A program made the translations under genes and the position numbers. From contig NC_090323.1 in the NCBI RefSeq assembly GCF_040869045.1, positions 264,992,392-265,056,391 of the forward strand: 64,000 bases of DNA, read 5' to 3'. Positions 22,209 through 33,974 of this stretch are shown piece by piece (position 1 is the first letter of the stretch; each line of letters begins with the position of its first letter). The notes beneath the pieces are model-generated. The model ran no database searches. It saw nothing but the letters and a program-made list of their open reading frames with translations, and was not told where the DNA came from. The stretch is from Eurosta solidaginis. Its lineage: Eukaryota > Arthropoda > Insecta > Diptera > Tephritidae.

Positions 22209-24105
22209 TTATCTTAATAACCGCTTTACCAATTTTATTGATTTCTGCCTCATGGATGATATGACTGGATCAGAAGAGATGGCCAACATGTTGAAAAGGT
22301 CCTCGTTTTGTCTAACTCGTGAGATTTTGCAAGCGTTAGTTCTTCTATATATTTTTTTAAATTCTTGAGCTTCTTCAGACAATTCTCCTAATGGTAAACA
22401 CTTTTATGTACCGTTGGTGTGAGCTTTTTCTCAGGATACTTTTGAAGCCGCAGCTCTGCAGTTTTCGATGCATATTCTCCAAATTTAGATCCATTAGTTT
22501 TTTCTTGGCAATTTAAAATATTTAAAATTACTCCCAATCGTTTGACAATATCTCTATCGACTCCAGTAATGCGAGCAGTCATTTCATCGTGTTCAAAAAA
22601 TCTTCTTGAGGAGTTTCCATCATTTGTGTTGCCGTATCCATATTTTGGGCAGTCAGCTCTCAGGCCAAGCTCTTTATAGAATGCATCTTCAATTATTTTT
22701 TTTTCTAATGTTTTGTTTTTCCTTAGATGTTGCATTGTCGTCGAGAGCTTCTGATAGTTGTGGTAGTATATAAGCCAGTTTCAAAACTAATTCCATGTAC
22801 CTTATCCTGGCATGTAAAGGAGATATTCCATACTCATAATTTAGTTCGTCAATAATTGAATCATCAAGATTTTCAAAGTCTTTTTGACTCTTCTTACAGA
22901 TTGGACATTTCAATGTAGATGATGTGTTTGTTAGTAAGTTTAAAACTTTTCCATAGACCATTGTTAGAAAAAAATCATGCTTTATGGTAATAACATTCCC
23001 GTCTTCGATTTCAATTATCATTATCATTATCATATCACTCACTGTAGCTTTTATGAGTTCCGAATACCCTTCTCATATTTAAATAATATCGGCCGGCACA
23101 ATTTAACTGATGACGGCCGTGGATTCTTCCAATATTCTGAAGCTTCATCTTTTAAACGGAGGGGAACAATAGAAGCCATAAACATGTTACCATCTGTAAT
23201 TGTTCCATCATCTACATTTATTCTTTGTTTATATGCACTTTGTCCTGATGATCCATCACAGCCCCATTTATGTATCAATGTTAGGCTTTTTGGCAGTGAT
23301 TTAAACTTTTCTTCAGAAAAACTTTTCTAGAGTCGCATAGACGTATGATCCATTAAGATTTGGAGCTAAACTTCAGCTGATACTTCGGTTATTTTGGCTC
23401 TTGGAGGAACTGCTCCTTTCTTGGCTTGAGTGATTTGTTTGTATTCAGGGAAAAGATCGGCATTATGTTGCAATAATGACTCACGCAATATATTATATTT
23501 ATCCTTCGATAATTCAAGATCTATTAATTATTACCAAACAAGATAAGTCATCTATTAACAGCGCCAAAGACTCTTCAGGAGTGTATCTCCTAGGTAGCGC
23601 ATTTGGGGGTGTGGGAATGATGTCTTTGATCCTTCTCAGTCGCACTGGTCTTGCTAACGCAACTGCTCTTATGATATGAGACTTGGTGTTTTCTTCGTCC
23701 TTTTTATATTTAATAGCCAATGCTTCTGAAAGATGAGTCGTGGCAATAGTTCTAGTATAATCTGACAGCTTCTTTTTCCTTGTGTAGGTCGAACATTCTT
23801 CTATGGGTTTTGGTGGTCTTCCTCTAGTTCGATTGGTTGATGTGCTAGGCATTTCTTCGTCCAAAAGACCTTTACCAGCTAGCCAGCTTTCATGCTTACT
23901 TATAAACCTTGAAGTGGAACGATCGATTGCTTGCCATTTTATTGTATTGGAATGTGGAGGAAGCCATTTTTTTTTTTCAAGTCTTCGTCTTCTTTGTTGC
24001 ATGCTTCATTTGGTAATTCTGTCATAATAGCCTCCTCTTTTGTCTTTGAAGATTTGAACACCTCAAATAGTTTGGAGTTTTCTAGAGACATATTAAAATT
24101 TTCCA
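22209..24105 (-). pseudogene. Transib/RAG1-like transposase, frame-broken
   Basis: Reading minus from the ATG at 24105: an acidic N-terminus to a poly-A run near 23970 where the frame slips; a basic stretch with GRPPKPIEECS (23514-24002); the segment HKWGCDGSSGQSAYKQ (from 23278) with the presumed first catalytic Asp, followed by VPLRL...NPRPSSVKLCRP; a CPICKKSQKDF zinc motif and ISPLHARIRYMEL (22689-23042); GNTNDGNSSRRFF (22388-22735); and, after a small deletion and frame change at ~22388, GELSEEAQEF...NEDLFNMLAISSDP, which corresponds to the RAG1 catalytic-Glu region. The stop is at 22209-22211. Order and motifs agree with RAG1 core and with insect Transib-like proteins as remembered. At least four frame breaks make this copy non-coding. 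Confidence 0.85.
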
Positions 24106-24844
24106 TCGAGTATATCTTACTAAAAAAAATATGTGAGCTGTATTTATGTTTATTTAAATAAACCGAATACTTTATTCTATAGACTCCAAAAACCGACTGA
24201 TTTTGGGCGTTGTATTAACCATTGCTTTATATACTAAAATTATGGAAATGAGTTCCAGGTATATTATGCAGCTTCTAACCAACAAAAAAAAAAAAGTGAC
24301 CGTACTAAATTCGCCTCCCTCTTACCTATACCTACTCAGGCGCGTATTTATACCCAAGGTTGCTTCACTTTATTTGATGTAAAAAGTGAGATCGCAGCTG
24401 GATGCAGGTAGACCTTATGAATTCACGTAACTAAATATTTAGCAAATACCTACTGTAAATTTCAGAGAGACTTTTTTGTCCTTTTTTCCACCAAAATTCG
24501 AAAAAGGTCCTACAAATAGGATTTTCGAAAAACAGGTTGATCTGACAACTTTTATAAAAAAAAACGAATTTTATGTTTTGCTTCAACCTAGAATTAAATA
24601 TCCTTTCGTTATAATACAAAAAAGCAGTAGCAGGCCGTTTTATTTAGAGACAAAACAATTTTTAATACAACAAAAAAGAACAAAAACCACAAATTTTTCT
24701 AAGTGTTAAGAATTAATCATCTTTGAGCGGCTCTACCTCCTAAAATATCATTTTCTGTTTAATAAGAGTTATATATTCGTAATCTCTGGAAAATTCTCTA
24801 TTAAATACATGTATTAGGTTTATCGAACGCTTTCATGAAATTTT

Positions 24845-24883
24845 TGATTTTTGCCAGGCTTTTCGGGCAGAGGCGCCATAGTG
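24845..24883 (-). repeat. RSS-like terminal signal, right
   Basis: On the minus strand: CACTATG (24883-24877), a 23-bp spacer and CAAAAATCA (24853-24845). Spacer length equals the left end although the spacer sequences differ beyond the first six bases. Confidence 0.8.
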
Positions 24884-24888
24884 CGTCG
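24884..24888. repeat. Target duplication, right (CGTCG)
   Basis: Matches 21610-21614 exactly and touches the right end of the transposon. Confidence 0.85.
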
Positions 24889-26094
24889 GTTAATCCTTAT
24901 GTTCTTATGAGGCTGTGTTTAGTAAGGAAATGTCAATAGCGTGTGTTGGTTCCATTAGTGGATCGTATTTACAAGTCAAATATATCATTTCGGAAATGCG
25001 ATTTGTATGAGGAAAAGTGTCAGATTTGGAATCTTTCATTCTAAATTAGGTATTTGGTGTAGTGTAAATGTAGAATCAGGCTGGCATAATTTTCGCAAAA
25101 GTTTATATCCAGTAAGGTACGTATCTCGTCGATAATATTTAGTCGAACATCATCCTATCTTGAAAACGTCTTACATATTTTAAAAACGTTTATTTTCCAG
25201 AATTTCTTTCCAAAATTCCCCATATAAGGTTATATTGTATAATATGCACTATTTCAGGATTTACGAGCGCGTAATCTCAGCATAAGTTCAATACGTTTTC
25301 GGCTGAGGGAGGGCATTTATAAAAACAGTTCTGAGATAAGGTGTTCTTCAAACGAATTCGCCGTATTTCGTCATCGAATTGATAGCTTAGATAGGGTGAT
25401 AATACACTCAGCTATTGATATGGAGAAAAGCAGTTGGCCGATAAGTTGGCTAGGGATCCAATTTGTAAAGTAGTTTGCGGCTACTTTGTTGATTCCACAA
25501 CAGGGTAGCAACAGTCAATGTTAGAGCGCGAGTGAAGCCAAGACTAAGACAAGCATTTCTTGAAACTAAACTCAATTAATCCGATTAAGCCGCAACATAA
25601 TTCAATTTGGCCGCCACAAAGCACCAATTTTGTAAGAAAAAAATACCAATACCAAAATTTATTATTTTCATAAACATAAATGCATATGCAGACATGCGTC
25701 TAGTTTATTAAAAGCGAACGAGTGTTTTTTCTCAAATTCAAGTGGCACAACTTATTGCCACAACGGTTTTATTTACTTAATTTTAAGAGGAAGTATGTGG
25801 GAAATGTCTAAAAACTTGTTAGTTTCATTTGATAAAGAAAACGAGCGCACGCACACGCGCAGGCACACTCAAGCACACATACATTTGCAAATTTATACAC
25901 ACATTCAAATAAAAGTGGAAACTTGAGACAATTCATATCTACAAAAACTGCAAGACATCTAATTTTTTTGTTTGCATCTTCACTTTACCTACTCCAACTC
26001 CAACTATTCATATACGCTTCATGCATTTAATTAAGTAACTTTTTTCTAAAAACAACAAAACCATAATTTTTTATACGTTTTATTTTTTTTGCAG
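24889..26094. other. Non-coding stretch upstream of a host exon
   Basis: Probably intron or 5' flank of the host gene. 25850-25910 has CA-rich simple sequence (cacacgcgcaggcacactc). The stretch ends in a polypyrimidine tract (tttttttttgcag) that serves the exon at 26095. No other feature found. Confidence 0.5.
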
Positions 26095-26433
26095 GATGAC
26101 AAACTATTGTTTGATGTTGCAGATGATGTTCACGTTGAAGTTGATAATAACAGCAATGGTTGTCTCATGAATGCAATGCCACCAGTTGCTGCCACACGTT
26201 CAACGCTAACACCTCATTATGCGTCAACAGCAACAAAAACAAACATTGCATTAACACCGAAAGCGATTGCACGCCCCACCCCACCTTGCATTGAACAGCA
26301 ACAACGCTTGAATGCTTTTAAGGCGTACAATGGCAATGCAACGACAACAACAACAACACCAACAACAACAGCGAACGTGCAAGTGGTTTTATTGCAAAAT
26401 CAAGTGGACACATTGCAATGGCAATTGAAGCAG
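26095..26433 (+). CDS. Host coiled-coil protein, internal exon (113 codons)
   Basis: A 339-bp exon, phase 0 on both sides. Acceptor ttttttttgcag ends at 26094; donor CAG|GTAAGG begins at 26434. It starts DDKLLFDVADDVHVEVD (acidic), then a Thr/Ala/Pro-rich middle with ACA/ACC runs, and ends VVLLQNQVDTLQWQLKQ, a heptad pattern that begins a coiled coil. The next exon at 55402 continues this helix in frame (VETSNEMYRAVIEEIARFL). The upstream exon is not identified and may lie outside the window. No product can be named; a cytoskeletal or adaptor role would be a guess from the coiled coil alone. Confidence 0.8.
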
Positions 26434-28460
26434 GTAAGGAGCAAACCCACAAGTTTATTAATGAACAGACGCATTAAGTGCTGGTACCCACCTTAAGGGA
26501 AAAGGCGAAGCACGCGGGAATTTTTTTACGTATTATGAAACTTTATGTTTAGAAGAGTGTTTCTTGAGCTTATCACATCACCAATTCTGATTGGATAGCG
26601 AATTGCACAAAGTGTGATTGAATTTGGTTGTTTTCTCATACTGAGTAGGACTATAATGAAAAAAAATCGTAACCCATTTTAGAAAATTTGTTACCATTTT
26701 TGATATGTGAGAGTTTGTTTTTATTTTTAAATGAAAAACAATTATTTGCTATAGCAAAATGTCAAGAAGACTAAATGTAGATCCCAGAAGATGAGGCAGC
26801 TCTGTGAGTGTTGGAGAGAAAAGTTCTTCGATTTAATAATGAGCTGTACGAGCTTTATGCAGGCACAAACATAATCCAGCAAATTGAAACACAGCAGCTA
26901 CTCTAGCTGGGCCATTTTAAGCGAATAAAAGATGATTCTCAGACTGAGAAAATATTTTTATCGGAACGCGTTTACGGAAGCAAAGGAAGAAGCCACCCCT
27001 ATTCCGCCGGAAGGTCCAGCTTAAAAACAATTTAAATTCCCCTGCTGTTAAAAATTTACATCATTTAGCACAGCGGAGAAGCGACTGGCGCGCCTTGTTG
27101 GACGGCCATAACCATTGAAACGGTTAAGCGCCAATTAAGTAGATAAGTAAGATCGTAAAAGGTTAGATCATAGTAGGAAGAAATATAAAAAGGAGCAGAA
27201 CGTATGAATATTAGATTGTGGGCAGCAACCGCGAAGAGAAAAAATCCGTCCGATTTTTTTAAACACCAGCCTACGAAATAAGACACGATAGGAATAAAAG
27301 ATATGGGGTTGTATTACAAATTCATCTCGTTTTTGTGGTTGTAATTTTAATGAAACTAATTTTATCAGCTGTAAGTCATATATGTATAAGTATATTGATA
27401 CGTGCTCTATTGTATCAAGAGGCTGTTTCCATATCAGTTGAAGAGAGTCCTTCACATGTGAACCAAAGAAAGCAAAATTCCATATATGTTACCGATTCGG
27501 AAACTCAAACAGAAAGCCTTTTCAAAGACACCTTTCCAACGGAAAAAAAGAACAAAAAAGCAAAGCCCGAGGAGAACAGGTGCAAAAACTTAAAAATTCT
27601 AACAAAAGGATCTCTGGAACTGAGATGCTATTAAGTGCAGAAAAGCTCTTATCTTAAGCAGATAACAACAAACAAGGGCTAAGGTGATTTTTTAAACAGA
27701 TTGGTTTTATTTTCAGAAAAATCCGCTTTTAATATACTGCCAGATAGACAATTGCTACTAGAGTTTTTCTTGTTGTTGTGGTGACAAAGGTTTTGCGGTC
27801 GGCTTTTGAAGGTAAATTCAAAAACCAACACAGAAGTAGCTCATAACCTCCCTTTTGAGGTTTAGTCCACATTATCTGCCTCAACTGGATTGTTTCCCAT
27901 CCTTCCGTGCCTCCCTCTCGTGAAAATAGATATGTCGACCTTAGCCGCTAGGACGTCTTATTCTATCTAACCTCTCTGAAGTTGGCAACACAAATTTTAC
28001 GTGGAAAAAAATTACCTATTGGAAAAATTGCCGTATTCTATGGCCTTCTACGCATCCAACCGAATTAAGTAACACAGTTCTACCGTGGATTTTATTAAAA
28101 TGCTTAACCTGTCTTGCATTCCCCTGCCAGACTGCTTGCTCTCGCAAGCAGTGGTACCTACTTCGCCTTCTAAGCGCTGGATAATTCTAAAAGCTGCCTA
28201 GAACCGCAATAGGCCTCTTTTCCACCGTTATTGCATAGGCGCCAGTTTATGGTGATGATTACCAGAATTACTTAAGCGAAAAAATATTGAACTGAGGGCG
28301 ACATAGTGGAACAAATTTTTCTCTCGACGAACATTAATGGACCCTTCTACTGTGCCAAAGAGGAATATCGAAGGAGATTAGCCACAATTTGTAAGCGCTC
28401 TACGCATATTTACACACGGCGCAACTAATAAAAGACCAATTGCCCTGAGGGTATTTCGCT
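26434..28460. other. Intron stretch with a possible LINE remnant
   Basis: Around 27055-27110 (+) the frame reads TQRRSDWRALLDGHN, wording that resembles C-termini of fly LINE proteins followed by a repeated 'aagtagataagtaag' tail. No longer domain survives. The rest shows no gene; the frame at 27335-27634 has no domain or splice support. Confidence 0.3.
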
Positions 28461-28464
28461 CACA

Positions 28465-28690
28465 AGGTATTAAAGCGGAGTCATTGGTGCCGTTTTTCGT
28501 ATCGCTGTAGTCGTATCCGTAACGTAATCAGCTGTTTATCGTTACGACGGTAAACCAAAAACCAATTGGTTGGCTACGATACGGTTAAGACCTTAGCGGC
28601 ACCAATAATCGATTGCATTGATTCCCATAACGTTGGTCGAATCAGCTGTTATAAGGTTACCGATACGGTTACCGATAAAGCACCAACTGC
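28465..28690. repeat. Imperfect inverted-repeat element (MITE-like)
   Basis: 'attggtgccg...tatccgtaacg...cagctg' on the left answers 'cagctg...ggttaccgatacgg...gcaccaa' on the right, giving a ~225-bp imperfect palindrome. No certain target duplication. Superfamily unknown. Confidence 0.45.
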
Positions 28691-29084
28691 AGGTTTACCG
28701 TCGACAACTGTTTTCGCTAGCAGACGAAAGAGAATGGCTTTCGATTTATCTTGGGAGATGGTTTAAGTCATTTATACAGTTAAGTAGCAGTTAATGAAAT
28801 GAATGGCTAAGTAGAAAGTTGAGAAAAAGGCTTATCGAAATATTCAGGATTTGATCACGTTACTGTGTAGCTCCCACACGCTTCATAGTTTCAACTAGGT
28901 TTTTTGAGAGCATAACCTTGGCAATTTATTTATAATAGTATAAACTTTTCGTTATAGCCGAGGACGGCATTGCTTTATCTCTGTCTGAGATCAGAAATTA
29001 AACCCTGGACAGGGATTATCAACGCTAAGGCTGTATTTACATGGAATGCTTTGTCTAGTGCTTCTTTTAATTTTTCCTACAGAC
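28691..29084. other. Intron stretch, no feature seen
   Basis: No ORF with domain support and no terminal repeats. Confidence 0.35.
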
Positions 29085-29218
29085 TGGCGGGACGGGACCT
29101 ACATGTTACCGATGTTAGCATTTGCAAGGCAGACGAGTTTTCACTGACAAGCTTTTGATGACAGAAATACACTCAGAGGGCTTGCCAAATCACTGCCGAG
29201 GAGTGACACCGCTTATTC
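29085..29218 (-). mobile_element. SINE body fragment
   Basis: Plus-strand wording 'gcatttgcaaggcaga.gagttttcactga', 'aaatacactc.gag.gcttgc' and 'cgcttat' matches the body of SINE copy 1 (19290-19390), but the tRNA-like head is absent. The orphan head at 30225-30332 may be its other part, separated by later insertion. Confidence 0.65.
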
Positions 29219-29535
29219 TTTATTATTTTATCACACACAACTATCTATGGTTACATTCACACATAATGCAATAATAAAAGGAAAGTGATGTCAACAACAT
29301 AACCTCATTTCTTCGGCAGCTGTATTTGCCAGTGTTTATTTGTACTACAAAATTAATAAATTTTGATTGCTTCTTTTGCCGTACAAATTTCCTCAAAAAA
29401 ACAAGTTTTTTGCAAAATGTTGACTATTGTTGGGTTTTTTTGCGATCAGTTCGATAATTTTTATTTTTTATGATTTGTAGGCTAGTCTGATCTAATTTAT
29501 GCTGGTGCAAATAAAACGATTAATTCACCTTACGC

Positions 29536-29575
29536 CCGACGTTTCGCTGAATATTTCAGCATCCTCAGGGGCAAC
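29536..29575 (-). ncRNA. Hammerhead-ribozyme-like core
   Basis: On the minus strand: CTGAGGA (29568-29562, fits CUGANGA), a hairpin TGCTGAA-ATA-TTCAGC (stem II), then GAAAC (29545-29541). Penelope-like elements are known to carry minimal hammerheads. The cleavage-site side of stems I and III was not confidently found, so self-cleavage is unproven. Confidence 0.5.
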
Positions 29576-29708
29576 ACTATTTATTTTCAAATTAAATAAA
29601 CAAACAAAAAATATTTTATGTTGGATAGCACATACATATAAATTAACACAGTATTTTTAAAGTAAACAAAAATTCTACACTTACAACAATATCGGGCAAT
29701 ATTAACAT

Positions 29709-29996
29709 TTAATCATCAGTACCACCTTGTATGGTAGTCTTGTCATAACTAATTTGTTTTCTGTTTAGACAAAGCATGTATGCTGCGGCAATATTATCGC
29801 TATCTTCCTTCTTGTTCATGGTCCTTTCTCTGTTTTCTAAAATGTGCAAGCTTTCCAAGGTATATCTCGTCATTTCTCTTTTCTCCTTATCAATAATTGT
29901 CGTGTTGGTAAAATCTGCTGTATGGCCGTTGCTAATCATATGTTGTGATAGGGCTGTAGTGGGTTTTTGTTGACTATTATCTTTTGGGGAATACAA
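29709..29996 (-). pseudogene. Penelope-like protein C-terminus (after GIY-YIG domain)
   Basis: A 95-residue frame with TALSQHMISNGHTADF, IIDKEKREMTRYTLESLHI and ERTMNKKEDSDNIAAAY. The order (ALxxHxxxxGHxxxF, REKRxxxRxxLEALHI, N...D...L/Y) is what follows the GIY-YIG endonuclease in Penelope-like proteins. The Met at 29996 is internal; upstream coding sequence fades out above about 30050. A fragment, not a functional gene. Confidence 0.65.
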
Positions 29997-30224
29997 AGTT
30001 ACGTTAATCTTTATGCCTAAAAGATTCCGGTAGCGGCTTATATAGTTGTATCAAAACGTATAGTAAAATATACTATGATCGTAGTAGAATTCAAAGGCAG
30101 TAATGTATAATAGATAGACAACCCCTTAAATTATGCGTGCTGAACTTATCAGAATAAGAGAAAACCTCAATGGGATGAGAACACCTGAATATTCATTTCA
30201 TCATGATATCTTACAAACTATTAT

Positions 30225-30332
30225 TAAAAAAAAAAACTTTTTTTTAAACTTTGGATACTGCTCGCCCAGGGCTTGAACCCAGGGTCTTCGGTGTGGTAGA
30301 TGGAGCACGCTATCATCAAATTACGGCGGCCA
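30225..30332 (-). mobile_element. tRNA-derived SINE head, copy 3
   Basis: Minus strand: GTGGCCGCCGTAATTTGATGATAGCG wording (A box, here abbreviated) to GGGTTCAAGCCC (B box, plus 30271-30282 region). The head is followed by a poly-A/T stretch near 30228. It lacks the body seen in copy 1. Confidence 0.65.
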
Positions 30333-31128
30333 CAAATTAATTAATATACAGTTCCTTAAAATAATAGATAACAAAATTATAATAAATTAATTTCCCGCCT
30401 CCGGAAACACCAAAACTTAGATGCAGACAAAATGGACATTGTTCATTTGTATTTTCTAGGTATGTAAAAATTCAAAAGACTCAGGCGAGCAACTCGATAA
30501 GATCGTAGCAATCTGCCTGAATATTCCCGTGTGTTTTATCAAGTTAACCATTATAAAAATTTCAGTTTACCTTCATCTTTTGTGTTTCAATTTTTACGCA
30601 GGCTTTCGAATAGAAATATGTAAAATAAAATGAATTACACTTCTTATGGTCTTAGAAGTATTTCTACAATTCTATTCTCACCCTGCGTATTTGATTTATT
30701 TGGTACACTTCGGCAGCAAACAAAAGATACCTTCCGTTCTCACACATTTTCTTGTATAATTGCACTGCACATTCATAAATAATTGCTCGTATATATGTAC
30801 ATACATAAATATATGGTAAGCGTGGAAATACGCATATTACTTAATATTTTTCTACACATTCGTACGAGCTTGAATGAAAATGTGGTAAATATAAATAAAG
30901 GGTAATAATAAAAAACCAACCACTTGAATTAGTGACTCAGCGCATAGCCATTCTTTGTTCTACTAAAACAAACAACAACAATGCATGTAATATATATCTA
31001 TATATATACCTGCATATCTGTATTTAAATGTAATATTCTACTTCCTATAGAAAGGAAATGTTAATTTCCTATGTCCAGTTGTTACTTAGAAGCGCTTTGG
31101 GCACTTTATTTATTATCTGTTTTATTTT
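30333..31128. other. Intron stretch, AT-rich
   Basis: No gene or transposon end. TA-rich simple sequence around 30990-31010 and CATA/TATG words typical of fly introns. Confidence 0.4.
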
Positions 31129-32907
31129 TATACTCAGTTGAGCAGAGCTCACAGAGTATATTAACTTTGATTGGATAACGGTTGGTTGTACAGGTATAAA
31201 GGAATCGAGATAGATATTGACTTCCATATATCAAAATCATCCGTCCGTCTGTCCGTTAACACGATAACTTGAATAAATTTTGAGGTATCTTGATGAAATT
31301 TGGTATGTAGGTTCCTGGGCTTCTCATCTCAGATCGCTATTTAAAATGAACGATATCGGACCACGACACCTTTTCGATATCGAAAATTTCGAAGAACCGA
31401 AAAAGTGCGATAATTCATTACGAAAGACGGATAAAGCGATGAAACTTGGTAGGTGAGTTGAACTTATGACGCAGAATAAAAAATTAGTAAAATTTTGGAC
31501 AATCGGCGTGGCACCGCCCACTTTTAAAAGAACGTAATTTAAAAGTTTTGTAAGATGTAATTTGGCAGTCGTTGAAGATATCATGATGAAATTTGGCAGG
31601 AACGTTACTCCTATTACTATATGCATGCTTAATAAAAATTAGCAAAATCGGAGAACGACCACGCCCACTTAAAAAAAATTTTTTTAAGTCAAATTTTTAC
31701 AAAAAATTTAACATCTTTACAGTATATAAGTGAATTATGTCAACATTCGGCTCCAGTAATGATACGATGCAATAAAATACAAAAATAAAAGAAAATTTCA
31801 AAATGGGCGTGGCTCCGTCCTTTTCCATTTAATTTGTCTAGGATACTTTTAATGCCATAAGTCAAACAAAGATTTACCAATCCTTGTGAAATTTGGTAGG
31901 GGCTTAGATTCTAGGACGATAACTGTTTTCTGTTAAAAAGGGCGAAATCGTGTGAAGCCACGCCCAGTTTTTATACACAGTGGGCCGTCTGTCCTTCCGC
32001 TCGGCCGTTAACACGATAACTTGAGCAAAAATCGATATATCTTTACTAAACTCAGTTCACGTACTTATCTAAACTCACTTTGTATTGGTATAAAAAATGG
32101 CCGAAATCCGACTATAACCACGCCCACTTTTTTGATTTCGAAAATTACGCAAAATTTAAAAAATGCCATAATTCTATACCAAATACGAAAAAAGGGATGA
32201 AACATGGTAATTGGATTGGTTTATTGACGCAAAATATAACTTTAGAAAAAAACTTTGTAAAATGGGTGTGACACCTACCATATTAAGTAGAAGAAAATGA
32301 AAAAGTTCTGCAGTGCGAAATCAAAAGCTTTTGGAATCATGGCAGGAATTCTGTTCGTGGTATTATATATATAAATAAATTAGCGGTACCCGACAGATGA
32401 TGTTCTGGGTCACCCTGGTCCACATTTTGATCAATAACTCAAAAACGCCTTCACATATACAACTAAGGGCAACTCCCTTTTAAACTGATCATTAACACCT
32501 TTCATTTGATACCCATATCGTACAAACACATTCTAGAGTCACCCCTGGTCCACGTTTATGTCGATATCTCGAAAAGGCATCCACCTATAGAACTAAGGCC
32601 CACGCCCTTTTAAAATACTCATCAACACCTTTCATTTGATATCCGTATCTTACAAACAAATTCTAGAGTAACCCCTGGTCCACCTTTATGGCGATATCTC
32701 GAAAAGGCGTCCACCTATAGAACTAAGGCCCACTCCCTCTTAAAATACTCTTTAATACCTTCCATTTGATACACATGTCATACAAACACATTCCAGGGTT
32801 ACCCTAGGTTCAATTTCCTACATGGTGATTTTCCCTTATTTTGTCTCCATAGCTCTCAGCTTAGTATGTAATGTTCAGTTACACCCGAACTTAGCCTTCC
32901 TTACTTG
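31129..32907 (-). mobile_element. mini-me-like repeat, copy D
   Basis: From TTATACTCAGTTGAGCAGAG to CCTTCCTTACTTG, about 1.78 kb, same orientation as B and E. Contains (GTCY)n at 31240-31255 and three ~129-bp modules (32410-32790). Its middle (around 32080) is the empty site for the Helitron found in copy B. Non-coding. Confidence 0.8.
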
Positions 32908-33031
32908 TTATTTTAATATTTAACAACATTGGCTTCTTTAGTAGGCAGGTGTCAGTAAGCACGTTTTAATTCTTACAACTAAAAAAGAAAAAATTAAATA
33001 TTAAAAAAAAAATCGTATCGAATTTCATATA

Positions 33032-33184
33032 TGTGACCCGGCCTATGAAAAAGTGGCTTATGACTAAAAAAATTACTACTACTAAGAAACTGAAGAAATA
33101 CATTGTTTATCTTTAACAGCTGTTTCTCGCAATTTTTGTTTTTTTTTTTGAGTCATAAGCCACCATTTCATAGGCCGGGTCACA
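33032..33184. mobile_element. 153-bp MITE with ~40-bp inverted ends
   Basis: TGTGACCCGGCCTATGAAA at the left answers TTTCATAGGCCGGGTCACA at the right, and the match extends through 'gtggcttatgact'. TA flanks at 33030-33031 and 33185-33186. Fits a Tc1/mariner-type MITE. Confidence 0.8.
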
Positions 33185-33519
33185 TATTCTGATATTGATA
33201 CTAACTGCACCTATTACTTTTTCATGAAATCGAAGCAATTAGCCTCGCAAAAAGTGTATTTAATTTTCAAATTTGTTTTTCACGTTTTTATAGAGCAAAT
33301 CAATACCACCATCAGTCAACCGGTCAGTTGGTCTATCGGTCAATGATTTGTTGGTAATTCTCTTTGGTGTCATCTGCTTTTGTTCAGTTCAACATCGAAC
33401 GTGATGTTTTAGTTACATTTTCCACTTTTTCTTTTATTAGCAAGTTTTCCTATTTGTGGTTATTTTTATTTTATGCATGAAATATAAATTTTATACACAT
33501 GCGAGTAAATAGTATATAT

Positions 33520-33966
33520 CAGGGTTGTTAAGGAGTTCATTCCATTTGGAATAATTATACTTATTTGATTGCAGCTCCCGAGGATTGCAATACTTATTTT
33601 GTAGACCGCAATGTTGAAAAAAAATTTTGGTCATGATTCATTTTTGTATTCCGGACTAAATATTTCTTTTTTTATTCCATGGACTGCATTCATTGAACTG
33701 CAATACTCGGAGGAATGCATTCCGCAATGCTTTGCAATCCTTTTGCTTTTCAATATTACTATGCATATGCGAATTGCTTTTGAATTTTATTATACTACAT
33801 GAGGAGTGCAAAACGGAATAATTAGTTTGGACGAACAAGAAGGCATATTGACTAAAACAATTTATTCATTATTCCAAAAAAAAGAATAGAGGGTGCAATC
33901 CAAAAGTGCTGATCCAGGAATGGGAATTCATTCATTGCGGTGTGATTGCATTCCTTAACAACTCTT
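33520..33966. mobile_element. 447-bp hAT-like MITE
   Basis: The left end CAGGGTTGTTAAGGAG and right end (reverse-complemented) AAGAGTTGTTAAGGAA form inverted ends. The flanks gtatatat (33512-33519) and atatatat (33967-33974) are a 7/8-matching 8-bp duplication, as in hAT elements. The interior repeats gcattcc/gcaatac words. The two overlapping short frames at 33611-33838 are repeat-derived. Confidence 0.65.
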
Positions 33967-33974
33967 ATATATAT

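Larger units (their letters stand above)
21615..24883 (-). mobile_element. Transib-type (RAG1-like) DNA transposon, full-length, decayed
   Basis: 3,269 bp between CGTCG duplications. The inverted ends share CACTATGGCGCC. Each end reads CACTATG, then exactly 23 nt, then CAAAAATC: 21615-21621 / 21645-21652 on the left and, on the minus strand, 24883-24877 / 24853-24846 on the right. The interior carries a minus-strand RAG1/Transib-like transposase with several frame breaks (22209-24105). Ends and duplication are intact, so the DNA could in principle still be moved by a transposase supplied elsewhere; that is inference. Confidence 0.9.
29500..30050 (-). mobile_element. Penelope-like element, 3' remnant
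   Basis: Carries the C-terminal coding end (29709-29996) and, in the trailing non-coding part, the GACGTTTCG...TCAGCATCCTCAGGG wording characteristic of Penelope-like elements. The 5' portion, including reverse transcriptase, is missing. Confidence 0.65.
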
